Assembly: GCA_016295275.1 (NCBI GenBank)
Contig: JAEDLN010000155.1
Coordinates: 1 to 5,845, forward strand
Direction: 5' to 3'
Source: Kiritimatiellia bacterium
GTDB lineage: Bacteria; Verrucomicrobiota; Kiritimatiellia; RFP12; UBA3636
Length of the DNA: 5,845 nt
Made by a program: the position numbers and the translations under genes. The notes under the pieces are model-generated. The model made no database searches. It was not told the origin of the DNA and saw nothing but the letters and a program-made list of their open reading frames with translations. Below are positions 5,725 to 5,845 of this stretch, piece after piece. Within the stretch, counting starts at the first letter, position 1; each line of letters begins with the position of its first letter.

Positions 5725-5764
5725 ACGTGGCTCGCCACCCTCCCAACGCGCGCTGACGCGGCAC

Positions 5765-5802
5765 AAAAGAAAAAGGGGAGGATATCCAATGACATCCTCC
5801 CC
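5765..5802 (-). terminator. Intrinsic terminator of the rRNA operon
   Basis: On the - strand GGGGAGGATGTC (5802-5791) pairs with GATATCCTCCCC (5786-5775) around an ATTG tetraloop. This is a 12-pair stem with one G·U wobble, followed directly by TTTTTCTTTT (5774-5765). On the + strand the same position would be an A·C mismatch and there is no U-tract, so the element works leftward. It begins about ten bases after the 5S rRNA end and shields the polymerase gene downstream on the same strand from rRNA transcription. Confidence 0.9.
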
Positions 5803-5812
5803 CGAAAAAAAA

Positions 5813-5845
5813 TCCTGGCAGCGCGCTACTCTCCCACGGGCGATT
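5813..5845 (-). rRNA. rrf: 5S ribosomal RNA, 3' end (partial)
   Basis: Read on the - strand, the window's right edge gives CCGTGGGAGAGTAG followed by CGCGCTGCCAGGA, the conserved 3' part of bacterial 5S rRNA (compare GCGAGAGTAG and CTGCCAGG of E. coli 5S). CTGCCAGG is the 3' strand of the terminal helix I; its partner near the 5' end lies outside the window. The mature 3' end is put at about 5813 but could differ by a base or two. In line with the terminator just after it, this is probably the last gene of an rRNA operon (16S-23S-5S) extending beyond the right edge; only 5S is seen. Confidence 0.88.

Larger units (their letters stand above)
5293..5764. other. Gene-free region between the polymerase and the 5S rRNA terminator
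   Basis: About 470 bases without a credible protein gene. The first part (5293-5330) is the polymerase leader, 5331-5380 is AT-rich, and 5395-5760 is strongly GC-rich and dominated by hairpins and short repeats, listed separately. The one open frame of note (about 5338-5691, + strand) translates to low-complexity arginine/threonine/alanine sequence with no family resemblance and follows the repeats, so I do not call it. No tRNA or recognisable small RNA was seen. Confidence 0.75.

Noticed and set aside
5775..5802. Bidirectional terminator or + strand terminator
   Set aside because: The stem is fully paired only as - strand RNA (G·U versus A·C), and only the - strand has a trailing U-tract.

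Overview
The window looks like a chromosomal segment of a GC-rich bacterium. A secreted glycine-rich β-repeat protein, a GH16 glycoside hydrolase and start codons mostly without a Shine-Dalgarno sequence are reminiscent of the Verrucomicrobiota/Lentisphaerota (PVC) group, possibly a gut or other anaerobic-community member. This taxonomic reading is inference from protein style only; the 5S fragment at the right edge is too short to place the organism.

Left part (1-1770, + strand): the C-terminal 90 residues of a GH16-type glycoside hydrolase (the catalytic part lies outside the window), a 65-base gap with an imperfect stem-loop, then a 476-residue secreted glycine-rich protein of unknown function. 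Both point to polysaccharide or cell-surface biology. Middle (1827-3611, + strand): a ComEC/Rec2-family membrane channel protein with the N-terminal soluble domain and the Competence domain but no C-terminal metallo-β-lactamase domain.

Convergent to comEC, on the - strand, is a two-gene DNA-damage-tolerance unit: a 501-residue UvrX/UmuC-like Y-family DNA polymerase (5292-3787) followed by a 63-residue YolD-like protein (3790-3599). The pair overlaps by ATGA. The Shine-Dalgarno of the second gene is written inside the codons for the polymerase's C-terminal IGGHKA peptide. The YolD-like gene in turn overlaps the comEC stop by 13 bases. This polymerase/YolD pairing is best known from Firmicutes and their mobile elements, so lateral acquisition is plausible.

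Right part (5293-5845): no protein gene. An AT-rich block just upstream of the polymerase carries direct and inverted copies of CAATTTAT and a candidate promoter. Then follows a very GC-rich, repeat-laden stretch: two REP-like GGCGGTAGGG-plus-hairpin elements in opposite orientation, and a degenerate tandem array with a period of about 13 bases (ATTAC-headed units). The window closes with a strong intrinsic terminator and the 3' end of a 5S rRNA gene on the - strand, so an rRNA operon reads leftward into the window from beyond its right edge. The most noteworthy unexplained structure is this repeat cluster between the rRNA operon and the polymerase.
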